Positions 1 through 9,306 of a DNA stretch of 64,000 nucleotides are shown here, in pieces; the first letter of the stretch is position 1; every line of letters begins with the position of its first letter. The notes below the pieces were generated by a model, which saw only the letters and a program-made list of their open reading frames with translations, did not search any database and had not been told where the DNA came from. The translations under genes were made by a program, and so were the position numbers. Source of the DNA: Ferruginibacter sp. (GTDB lineage Bacteria > Bacteroidota > Bacteroidia > Chitinophagales > Chitinophagaceae); contig JAEUVU010000001.1 in the NCBI GenBank assembly GCA_016786725.1, forward strand, positions 1 through 64,000, given 5' to 3'.

Positions 1-1
1 C

Positions 2-226
2 AAGTTCCAGGTGAGGTACCACAGTGCAGCCAACAATGTGTTGCCAAGGTCAATGACTATCTATGATTCAAAAGGCGACCGTGTGTTCACTCAATACTAC
101 ACCATCGGAAGGCCTTATGACAGGATGGATGTGGATATGAGGGCATTTGGAAAAGGCCTGTACTGGGTTGAGATCGGTGACCGAAATGGTAACCGCCTCA
201 CTATTTGCAGGGTGGTGATTCAGTAA
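2..226 (+). CDS. C-terminal end of a type IX secretion cargo protein (partial)
   Basis: Only the last ~74 codons lie in the window; the reading frame is open from base 2, so the gene begins upstream. The end reads like a type A sorting domain of the type IX secretion system: a short beta-rich stretch with an 'IYDSKGDRV' turn, then 'FGKGLYWVEI' and a final hydrophobic strand 'RVVIQ'. This domain directs the protein through the outer membrane and is normally cleaved during attachment to the surface. The same layout ends the next gene, 'HGKGLYWVEL...KVVVQ', so the two are probably neighbouring paralogues at least in their tails. The function of the missing body cannot be told. Confidence 0.85.
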   Translation, partial: KFQVRYHSAANNVLPRSMTIYDSKGDRVFTQYYTIGRPYDRMDVDMRAFGKGLYWVEIGDRNGNRLTICRVVIQ

Positions 227-247
227 TAAATAACTAAACAGTTATAC

Positions 248-281
248 AAGTCCCCCGATATTTTATCGGGGGACTTTTTTT
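248..281 (+). terminator. Rho-independent terminator
   Basis: A perfect GC-rich hairpin with arms AGTCCCCCGATA and TATCGGGGGACT is followed directly by a run of T. It lies 21 bases after the stop of the partial sorting-domain gene and closes that transcript. Confidence 0.92.
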
Positions 282-374
282 ATGTGGTGTTTGATCATTT
301 AATTACCAAAAACTTTTCATTTACCATTTATTAATTGTAAATTGTATATATCTATCCAAACAAACAATTACTGA

Positions 375-3215
375 ATGAATAAACTTTACATTCACTTACA
401 TATTGTTACCAGCAATTTTAAAAAGCGTTCTTTATGCATAAGTTTATTGCTTTTGATATTGCTCTCAAGTATGTATGCCAATGCGCAAAATCCCACAGTA
501 ACCATTAACCAGGCGGCAGCTCAATCGGATCCAACAAATACTTCACCCATTAATTTTACCGTACAGTTTGACCAGATCGTTACCGGTTTTACAACAGGAG
601 ATATTACTTTATCAGGCACTGCCGGCGCTACAACAGCCATTGTTACCGGAACCGGTGATCGTTACAATGTAGCAGTATCTGGTATGACGGCAAGCGGAAC
701 GGTAATAGCTACCATTGCGGCCGGTGTTGCTCAAAGCAACTGTGCACAATCTAACAATGCATCTACCAGTACCGATAATACGGTTACACTAACCTGTGTA
801 CCACCTGTTTTAAATGTTACACCAACTGTTAGTTGTGGCGGAACATCAGGAAGCGGACCTTGCAATCCTTTAACAGCAAGCGGTAATGCAGATACTTATA
901 TCTGGACTCCGCTTGCAGGATTATATACAAATTGCCCTGCAACTATACCTTATACCGGCCAAAACTTATCTACTGTGTATGCAGCACCAACGGTTAGCAC
1001 AACATACACAGTAACCGGCAGTATTATAGCTACAGGTTGTTACAGCTCTGCAACAGTACAGGTTAATGCTACGCCTCATGCACCGGTAGTTATACCACCT
1101 TCTGTAAATATGTGCCTGGGTGATCCTCCTGTAAGGTTACAGGTTTTAACACCAACCAATTCTACTCAATTTTGCTCAGGAGTAATAAATGTACCCGTGC
1201 CTGATAATAACCCTTCGGGTGCATCAAGTACCATTGCTGTAGCCGGTATCCCTGCAGGTTGTACAATAACAGGAATGACAGTAAGCTTCAATATGCCACA
1301 TACAAGGGCAGGAGATATGGTCATTGTATTGAAAGCACCCAATGGACAGGTGCTAAATCTTGATTATTTCCTCAGCGCTACCGGGGGAAGCGGAGCTACT
1401 ACCGGATTTACTAATACTGTTATCAGTTCAACCGGAACAGTTGCATTGAGTGCCGGTGCAAATCCTTATACAGCAATTTTTAAGGCTGATGCACAAACTA
1501 CTCCTGCCGGGGGATTTGGCCCCGCAGGGCCAACAGGCATGCTTCCTACAACAACAAACTGGAACAGCCTGTTAGCAGGATCAGTGAATGGAAACTGGAC
1601 ACTTGGTTTTTATGATGGCGTTACCGGTGATGTGGGAACCCTGACTTACTGGTGTCTTAACTTCAATCTTTCCTGTGCAAGCGTATTGCCTGCCACGCCG
1701 GCTGTATGGTCTCCCCCCGCCGGACTATATCTTAATGCAACAGCCACTGTACCGTATGTAGCCGGAACACAGGTAAATAATGTTTGGGTACAGCCATTCC
1801 CCGCTGGTGTTTATACATACCAGGTAACAACACAAAGCCTTCCGGCCCTGCTATGTGCACCCGCTACTAATTTTATAGGCAATAACGGAAATGAATCAGT
1901 TACGTTTAATGTAAGGAATAATCATCCTTACCCCATAAAGCTGTACCAGGTAAACAGTAAAACAATTACAACAGATCTAACATCTGTATCGGTTTATTAT
2001 AAAACATCTGCCATCAATGGTCCGCCGGGATTTATATCTGCTTCCAATGGCTGGAACCAGTTTGGATCTGCTAACATAACAGGAACCGGTACAGGCAACC
2101 AGCCGTTTTTAACAAACCTGCAACTGGTAATACCTCCGGGAGCAACCTATGGAATATGTTTAAGGGCCCGTACATCAACTACCAGTGTGCCAAACCTGGT
2201 CTATAGTGGTTTAGCTGCCGGTAATTATTCCTATAATGACGGAGGATGCGAATTAATTACAGGAACAAATATCGGCTACAGCGGAAACACCAATACACCC
2301 GCAACGCCTTTGAGCGGCTTTGTTGGCAGCGTTCAATTTGCAGATGCAGCAACAACATGTACCTCTCCACCAACAACTGTTGTAGTGAATGTAGGGCAAT
2401 CAACTACTATAACATCTCAGCCTGTAAATGCAACAGTCTGCAGCAGTGGCGGGGTAGCCACATTTTCTGTTACAGCGGCAGGGGCAGGGCCGTTCACCTA
2501 TCAATGGCAGGTTAGCAGTAACGGGCCATGGAGCAATATAACCAATGGTGGTATCTACAGCGGAGCTACAACCCCAACACTTACCATTACCAATCCACCT
2601 GTGAACATGAACGGTCATTATTACAGGGTGGTAATCAATGGAACTGCAACCTGTGGTACAACCAATTCTATTCCCGCTGCATTAGCGGTTAACGCACCAC
2701 CCACTGCTTTCATAAGTGGTTTTCCATTAGTTATAGGCCCCACGCAAACAAGTACTATTATAGCTAATTCAATTATAGCAACCCCGCCATATATTCTTGC
2801 ATGGTATTATAACAACACTGTTCTGCCTGGTGAAACATCAAACATATTGCATGTGAACTATGGCAGTCCCGGCGATTACCAGTTAAAAGTTACCGATGCC
2901 AATAACTGTGGTGTGGGTGTTTCCAATATAGTCAGCATTGCCAATTCGTTTGCTGCAAACATGCTTGCTTATCCCAACCCCAATGGAGGTATTTTCGAAG
3001 TGAGGTATCATAGTGAGCCAAACACTATATCGTACCGGTTTTTGATAGTATATAATAACCGTGGGGAAAAAATATTTACCAGGCCTTTTACGCAAACTGT
3101 TCCCTTTCAAAAGTTAGATGTGGATATAAGTGCACACGGCAAAGGACTTTACTGGGTAGAGCTGCGGAATAATATTGGCAAACGTGTGGCAGTGAATAAG
3201 GTGGTGGTGCAGTAA
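375..3215 (+). CDS. Large secreted multi-domain protein with P-domain, Ig-like domain and type IX sorting tail
   Basis: 946 residues. Residues 1-38 form a signal peptide ending in 'ANAQ'. Next comes a bacterial Ig-like repeat (about 40-140, 'VTINQAAAQSDPTN...STSTDNTVTL'), then PKD-like glycan-free linker sequence. About 265-440 resembles the proprotein convertase P-domain ('GDMVIVLKAPNG', 'GNWTLGFYDG', ending 'LTYWCLNF'). About 715-825 is an Ig-like domain ('FTYQWQVSSNGPWSNI'), and the last ~75 residues are a type A sorting domain. No catalytic domain is visible. The composition is rich in Thr, Ala and Gly. It is probably a surface-displayed or adhesive protein exported by the type IX system. 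Start: ATG with the signal peptide immediately following. Confidence 0.8.
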   Translation: MNKLYIHLHIVTSNFKKRSLCISLLLLILLSSMYANAQNPTVTINQAAAQSDPTNTSPINFTVQFDQIVTGFTTGDITLSGTAGATTAIVTGTGDRYNVAVSGMTASGTVIATIAAGVAQSNCAQSNNASTSTDNTVTLTCVPPVLNVTPTVSCGGTSGSGPCNPLTASGNADTYIWTPLAGLYTNCPATIPYTGQNLSTVYAAPTVSTTYTVTGSIIATGCYSSATVQVNATPHAPVVIPPSVNMCLGDPPVRLQVLTPTNSTQFCSGVINVPVPDNNPSGASSTIAVAGIPAGCTITGMTVSFNMPHTRAGDMVIVLKAPNGQVLNLDYFLSATGGSGATTGFTNTVISSTGTVALSAGANPYTAIFKADAQTTPAGGFGPAGPTGMLPTTTNWNSLLAGSVNGNWTLGFYDGVTGDVGTLTYWCLNFNLSCASVLPATPAVWSPPAGLYLNATATVPYVAGTQVNNVWVQPFPAGVYTYQVTTQSLPALLCAPATNFIGNNGNESVTFNVRNNHPYPIKLYQVNSKTITTDLTSVSVYYKTSAINGPPGFISASNGWNQFGSANITGTGTGNQPFLTNLQLVIPPGATYGICLRARTSTTSVPNLVYSGLAAGNYSYNDGGCELITGTNIGYSGNTNTPATPLSGFVGSVQFADAATTCTSPPTTVVVNVGQSTTITSQPVNATVCSSGGVATFSVTAAGAGPFTYQWQVSSNGPWSNITNGGIYSGATTPTLTITNPPVNMNGHYYRVVINGTATCGTTNSIPAALAVNAPPTAFISGFPLVIGPTQTSTIIANSIIATPPYILAWYYNNTVLPGETSNILHVNYGSPGDYQLKVTDANNCGVGVSNIVSIANSFAANMLAYPNPNGGIFEVRYHSEPNTISYRFLIVYNNRGEKIFTRPFTQTVPFQKLDVDISAHGKGLYWVELRNNIGKRVAVNKVVVQ

Positions 3216-3220
3216 TAAAT

Positions 3221-3290
3221 AATTCAAAAGTCAAAAGTCAAAAAGAGAACAAAACCTGCGGGCTTGTTTTTGAATTTTGACTTTTGAATT
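3221..3290. repeat. Inverted repeat of iterated AAAAGTC words between converging genes
   Basis: The left arm (3221-3240) contains AATTCAAAAGTC with AAAAGTC repeated; the right arm (3272-3290) reads GAATTTTGACTTTTGAATT. The arms can pair over most of their length. The element sits between the + strand secreted-protein gene and the - strand mutase gene and may end both transcripts. Confidence 0.75.
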
Positions 3291-3296
3291 CCACCT

Positions 3297-4892
3297 TTAT
3301 TTATACTCTCCAAAAACCTTCCTTAATTCATCCGCAATCTCACCAAGTGTGCAATAATTTTCAACTGCTTCTAACACAGCAGGCATCAGGTTTTCGGTAC
3401 TAACAGCTTTTTGGTGAAGGGTTTTTAATGAAGCTGCAACTTTATTATTGTCTCTTTTTTGTTTGAGCGCTTTTAATTTTTCAACCTGTACCGTTTGCAC
3501 TTCTTCATCTACTTTAAATACAGGAATGGTATTTTTTTCTTCGGTTTGAAATTTATTTACACCAACAATGATCTTTTCTCCATGTTCTATCTGGCGCTGG
3601 TATTCATAAGCGCTTTTGGCAATTTCATCCTGAATAAATCCCTGTTCAATGGCAGATACACTGCCGCCCATGGCATCTATCTTTTCTATTAATTTCCAGG
3701 CAGCAGATTCTACTTCGCTGGTAAGCGTTTCAATAAAATAACTGCCGGCCAAAGGGTCAACGGTGTCTGCAGCGCCGCTTTCAAATGCCACGATCTGTTG
3801 TGTGCGTAATGCAATAGCTGCCGCTTCTTCGGTAGGCAGGCTCAATGCTTCATCATAACCATTGGTATGTAAAGATTGAGTACCGCCCAGCACGGCAGCC
3901 AGCGTTTGTAAGGTAACACGGCTGATGTTGTTGTAAGGCTGCTGTGCCGTTAATGTACTGCCACCTGTTTGTGTATGAAAGCGCAGCATCATGGCTTTGG
4001 GATCTGTTGCGCCAAGGTCTTTCATCATAACAGCCCACATGCGCCTGGCAGCACGGAACTTGGCTACTTCTTCAAACAGATTATTGTGTGCATTAAAGAA
4101 GAAGGAGAGGCGCTTACCAAATACATTAATGTCTAAGCCTTTTTGCAAAGCAGCCTGTACATAGGCTTTACCATTACTGAGTGTGAAAGCAATTTCTTGT
4201 ACGGCTGTGCTGCCTGCTTCACGAATATGATAACCTGAAATAGAAATGGTATTCCATTTGGGAACTTCAGCAGCACACCATTCAAAAATATCGGTGATGA
4301 TGCGCATGGAAGCTTTGGGGGGATAAATATATGTACCTCTTGCTGCATACTCTTTTAAAATATCGTTTTGTATAGTGCCGGATATTTTTTTCAGATCGGC
4401 TCCCTGCTTTTTTGCAAGGGCAATATAAAAAGCCAGTAAAATAAATCCGCTTGCATTAATGGTCATGCTGGTTGTTATTTCATCAAGCTTAATGCCTTTG
4501 AAGAGTATTTCCATATCCTCCAGGCTGTCTATTGCTACACCAACTTTTCCTACTTCGCCATCAGCCAATGGATGATCACTATCGTAGCCAATTTGCGTAG
4601 GCAGATCGAAGGCTACACTCAATCCATTAACGCCCTGGCTTAATAAATAATGATAGCGCCGGTTGCTTTCTTCGGCAGTGGAGAAACCGGCGTATTGCCG
4701 CATGGTCCAGAGTTTGCCCCGGTACATATCAGGTTGTACACCACGGGTAAAAGGGAAAGAGCCGGGCAATGAGTCATCGCCCCCTGTCCTTCGACTCCGC
4801 TCAGGATGAGGGGGGGCCTGGGCAAGATCATCCTGGGTGTAGATTGTCTTTATTTCAATACCGCTATCGGTAAAAATCTTTTTATCAACCAT
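3297..4892 (-). CDS. Methylmalonyl-CoA mutase family, catalytic chain without B12-binding domain
   Basis: 531 residues covering the CoA-binding TIM-barrel half of methylmalonyl-CoA mutase, which interconverts methylmalonyl-CoA and succinyl-CoA. Visible: '[32 protein letters not shown]' region (45-77), '[17 protein letters not shown]', '[11 protein letters not shown]', '[11 protein letters not shown]' and '[16 protein letters not shown]'. Tyr57 and Arg185 sit where methylmalonyl-specific enzymes have their substrate-contacting Tyr and Arg, whereas isobutyryl-CoA mutases differ there. Full mutases add a C-terminal B12 domain of ~150 residues, absent here; it must be encoded elsewhere. Residues 27-41 ('PPHPERSRR...') are an extra stretch made by a palindromic DNA repeat. 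No partner gene is adjacent. The substrate could be another acyl-CoA. Confidence 0.88.
   Translation of the reverse strand: MVDKKIFTDSGIEIKTIYTQDDLAQAPPHPERSRRTGGDDSLPGSFPFTRGVQPDMYRGKLWTMRQYAGFSTAEESNRRYHYLLSQGVNGLSVAFDLPTQIGYDSDHPLADGEVGKVGVAIDSLEDMEILFKGIKLDEITTSMTINASGFILLAFYIALAKKQGADLKKISGTIQNDILKEYAARGTYIYPPKASMRIITDIFEWCAAEVPKWNTISISGYHIREAGSTAVQEIAFTLSNGKAYVQAALQKGLDINVFGKRLSFFFNAHNNLFEEVAKFRAARRMWAVMMKDLGATDPKAMMLRFHTQTGGSTLTAQQPYNNISRVTLQTLAAVLGGTQSLHTNGYDEALSLPTEEAAAIALRTQQIVAFESGAADTVDPLAGSYFIETLTSEVESAAWKLIEKIDAMGGSVSAIEQGFIQDEIAKSAYEYQRQIEHGEKIIVGVNKFQTEEKNTIPVFKVDEEVQTVQVEKLKALKQKRDNNKVAASLKTLHQKAVSTENLMPAVLEAVENYCTLGEIADELRKVFGEYK
4770..4814 (-). repeat. Palindromic repeat inserted in frame in the mutase gene
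   Basis: The + strand carries CCTTCGACTCCGCTCAGGAT at 4788-4807 inside the mutase coding region, giving residues 27-41 of the protein. The reverse complement has the form CTGAGC-N4-TCGAAGG, the same core found at 4935-4950 outside the gene in the opposite orientation. The stretch keeps the reading frame and lies in the linker before the conserved '[10 protein letters not shown]' segment. Confidence 0.8.
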
Positions 4893-4930
4893 AAATATTA
4901 TTGAAGTGAAACTTAAATTTTAAAAGCGGT

Positions 4931-4950
4931 CAGTCTGAGCCTGTCGAAGG
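4931..4950 (+). repeat. Second copy of the CTGAGC-N4-CGAAGG repeat
   Basis: CAGTCTGAGCCTGTCGAAGG lies ~40 bases upstream of the mutase start codon, in opposite orientation to the copy inside the gene. The two copies bracket the start of the mutase reading frame. The rest of 4893-5039 holds no clear promoter or riboswitch. Confidence 0.7.
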
Positions 4951-5039
4951 CGGGTTAATTCTAATGTGCCGTGTTCGATAAACTTACCCTGACAACTTTT
5001 GGTATTTGATGCCCTAAAAGTTAGAACCCATAATCATCA

Positions 5040-5558
5040 TTATAATATTCTCTTTGCTTCAAACTGCAGGGCGCTTAAAACTGTTTTGCTCAGGTCGGCA
5101 TTGGTGCTTGCCACATAATCAAGAATGCGTTTGCTGAGTTCGATGCCGTTTGCCTCCGAAGGCAGGGTGGCGGCAAGCTGGTTGATGATAAAACTATTCT
5201 GGTCTTTTAAATTTCCGATTGCTTCCCACATTTTAGGATCAACATATATCTGCTGGCTTACATTATATTCATATTCGGTACGCAGGGTTTCCAGTAAAGT
5301 AAGCTGCAGGTCAACAACCGTCATCCCTGCTGCCGGTGTACGTGAAATGAGATTTTTTAAAGAGCTCCTCTCGGCATATAAAGTGAAACGCTCCATGGCC
5401 TGAAGTTTCAGTTTTATGGTTTCGTTATTAATACCCATCCTTTCCCTCAACTCATCTTTCATGCCTTTAAACTCGGCAAGCAGCCAGGCAATGGCAATAA
5501 AAAACATAAAAATGGCCCCGAAAATAATATTCTGAACAGTTCCTTCTGATAAATGCAT
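5040..5558 (-). CDS. Membrane-anchored conserved hypothetical protein
   Basis: 172 residues. One membrane segment near the N-terminus (about 10-28, 'IIFGAIFMFFIAIAWLLA') is followed by a charged, helical soluble part: 'ELRERMGINNETIKLKLQAMERFTLYAERSSLKNLI' and then two further helical blocks. The pattern '...LQAMERFTLYAERSSLKNLI' feels like a family restricted to Bacteroidota, but I cannot name a function. With the N-terminus outside, the soluble part would face the cytoplasm. It stands alone, between the mutase gene and its own promoter at 5576-5583. Confidence 0.65.
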   Translation of the reverse strand: MHLSEGTVQNIIFGAIFMFFIAIAWLLAEFKGMKDELRERMGINNETIKLKLQAMERFTLYAERSSLKNLISRTPAAGMTVVDLQLTLLETLRTEYEYNVSQQIYVDPKMWEAIGNLKDQNSFIINQLAATLPSEANGIELSKRILDYVASTNADLSKTVLSALQFEAKRIL

Positions 5559-5575
5559 GCTTTATTTGTTTGTGG

Positions 5576-5583
5576 CAAAATTA
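5576..5583 (-). promoter_or_regulatory. Bacteroidota -7 promoter box for the 5040-5558 gene
   Basis: On the minus strand the bases read TAATTTTG, matching TAnnTTTG, 18 bases before the start codon. A clear -33 TTTG is not evident. Confidence 0.5.
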
Positions 5584-5600
5584 AGGGATTATCATTTGAC

Positions 5601-5636
5601 CTCACCCCAACCCCTCTCCAGGGGAGAGGGGCTTTC
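5601..5636. repeat. Intergenic palindrome with CTCACCCCAACCCC lead
   Basis: CTCACCCCAA is followed by the perfect hairpin CCCCTCTCC / GGAGAGGGG (5611-5619 with 5623-5631). A decayed relative lies at 8608-8642. It looks like a REP-type intergenic element; there is no T run for a standard terminator. Confidence 0.65.
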
Positions 5637-5731
5637 ACAGCCTGAAGATAAAATCATCATTTGTTTTATTAAGCCTGATTTTTTTAACAACAAAAAATCT
5701 TATTTCGTAAAAGCAACTAACCGCATTTAAT

Positions 5732-5739
5732 TAATTTTG
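5732..5739 (+). promoter_or_regulatory. -7 promoter box for the IscA-type gene
   Basis: TAATTTTG matches TAnnTTTG and ends 15 bases before the ATG at 5755, which implies a leader of only about 8-10 bases. Confidence 0.55.
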
Positions 5740-5754
5740 TACAAATATCTTTAA

Positions 5755-6096
5755 ATGGATACAACAACAGCGCCTGTTAGTTTAACAGCTACAGCAAAGG
5801 AAGAAATAAAAAGGCTGATGGCAGAGGAAGGGTTTGATAAAAACCAGTCGCTGCGTATTGGGGTAAAGGGTGGAGGCTGCAGTGGTATGACCTACGTTTT
5901 GGGTTTTGATATCAAAACTGAAAAAGATGAAAGTTTTGAGATTGACGGAATACCTGTAGTAATGGAAAAAAGCCACGGGATCTATCTGATGGGTATGGAA
6001 GTTGACTGGCAGGGAGGGTTGAACAGCCGCGGATTTACATTCAATAACCCCAATGCCAGTAAAACCTGTGGCTGCGGAACCAGTTTTGCGGTTTAG
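5755..6096 (+). CDS. Iron-sulfur cluster carrier, IscA/ErpA/SufA (HesB) family
   Basis: 113 residues, the usual length. It carries [2Fe-2S] or [4Fe-4S] clusters to apo-proteins in the cytoplasm. The three conserved cysteines are present: one in 'GGGCSGMTY' (about 40) and two in the C-terminal 'TCGCGTSFAV'. Also conserved is 'EIDGIPVVMEKSHGIYLMGMEVDW' with the family pattern before the final 'GFTFNNPNAS'. It appears monocistronic, with no isc or suf genes at either side, so it may be the general A-type carrier rather than part of a scaffold operon. Which of IscA, SufA or ErpA it equals cannot be told from sequence alone. Confidence 0.93.
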   Translation: MDTTTAPVSLTATAKEEIKRLMAEEGFDKNQSLRIGVKGGGCSGMTYVLGFDIKTEKDESFEIDGIPVVMEKSHGIYLMGMEVDWQGGLNSRGFTFNNPNASKTCGCGTSFAV

Positions 6097-6228
6097 TGTA
6101 TTTCACGGGTTAATAATTCTTTTTAAAAACAGTTAACTGCTTTTTTCAATCTGCTGATGCAAATCATTATGCAACATGAGCATTGTATCAATTACCGGAA
6201 CACAATTACCATAACTTTATCTACATAA

Positions 6229-8547
<2,319 letters not shown>

Positions 8548-8565
8548 TTTAATATTTATTCTATA

Positions 8566-8605
8566 CACTAAAAAGCCGACTTGTTTTCAGGTCGGCTTTT
8601 TAGTG
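8566..8605. terminator. Strong bidirectional terminator after katG
   Basis: Perfect 15-bp stem CACTAAAAAGCCGAC / GTCGGCTTTTTAGTG with a 10-base loop. A/T runs flank both sides of the GC core, so it can stop katG and also transcription from the minus strand. Confidence 0.9.
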
Positions 8606-8607
8606 TG

Positions 8608-8642
8608 ACCTTCACCCCAAACCCTTTTCCTTGAGGAGGGGA
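8608..8642. repeat. Decayed copy of the CTCACCCC intergenic repeat
   Basis: GACCTTCACCCCAAACCCTTTTCC followed by GAGGAGGGGAGAAG resembles the element at 5601-5636 with several changes, and the hairpin is now imperfect. Confidence 0.5.
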
Positions 8643-8666
8643 GAAGAAATTAGCGAAACGATATCA

Positions 8667-9182
8667 CTATTGCAATTCTGGTAAAGTATTCAGGCTGCAG
8701 GTAATGGCCGGCCTTTCATTGAGCGGCACCAGCACAATGATATTTGCTCTGAGCGTTTCACCATTGCGGAACATATATCCCGCTCTTGCCACACGGTTAA
8801 CTTCCTTATCACCCTCTTTTACTTTTACGTTTACATTAAATTCCCTTGCCTTTACATTGCCCGATTTTGCAGTAAGCCGCTTGCCGTTTGCATTGGTGCA
8901 GTTAAAGGTTGCAAGTAAGGCCGGGTCATCGTACGAATAGATGGCAGTGCGTTCCGCATAAAGTTTTGTGCAGCCGCTTTTGTTGGTGGCATAGAGGGCG
9001 ATTTCAAAACGGCTGTATTCTTCACCCTTATTGCTTTTTGTCTGTTCGTTTTTGATAAGATAACCATATTCAACGCCGTTGATGAGTGTAGGCGTTTTCT
9101 CTTTCAGGTCAACAATCTGTGCAGAACCTGTAATAAATGCCACAAATATCGCCAGTAATAAAAAAGAAATTTTATACAGCAT
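8667..9182 (-). CDS. Secreted protein of unknown function
   Basis: 171 residues with a clear signal peptide (1-21, 'ISFLLLAIFVAFITGSAQ'). The mature part looks beta-rich with alternating charged and hydrophobic residues, e.g. 'EYSRFEIALYATNKSGCTKLYAERTAIYS' and 'KAREFNVNVKVKEGDKEVNRVARAGYMFRNGETLRANIIVLVPLNERP'. Three cysteines at about 74, 100 and 165 could form one disulfide. I do not recognise a family. It lies upstream of secDF's terminator on the same strand but separate from that gene. Periplasmic or surface location is inferred from the signal peptide. Confidence 0.65.
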   Translation of the reverse strand: MLYKISFLLLAIFVAFITGSAQIVDLKEKTPTLINGVEYGYLIKNEQTKSNKGEEYSRFEIALYATNKSGCTKLYAERTAIYSYDDPALLATFNCTNANGKRLTAKSGNVKAREFNVNVKVKEGDKEVNRVARAGYMFRNGETLRANIIVLVPLNERPAITCSLNTLPELQ

Positions 9183-9257
9183 ACAATTTATTTTGATTTA
9201 AGCAGAAAGATAAACATTTTATTAAATGGGCGGAAGAGAATGTGCCTGCGGTTAAAT

Positions 9258-9285
9258 AAAAAAGCCCCGTAAAAACGGGGCTCTT
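9258..9285 (-). terminator. Terminator of secDF
   Basis: On the minus strand AGCCCCGT / ACGGGGCT with a 4-base loop is followed by a U run, 22 bases after the secDF stop codon. Confidence 0.88.
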
Positions 9286-9306
9286 AATTTATAACTCAAA
9301 TCAAAA

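Noticed and set aside
4893-5039. Cobalamin riboswitch upstream of the mutase gene
   Set aside because: None of the conserved B12-box bases or long stems are present in the 147-base gap.
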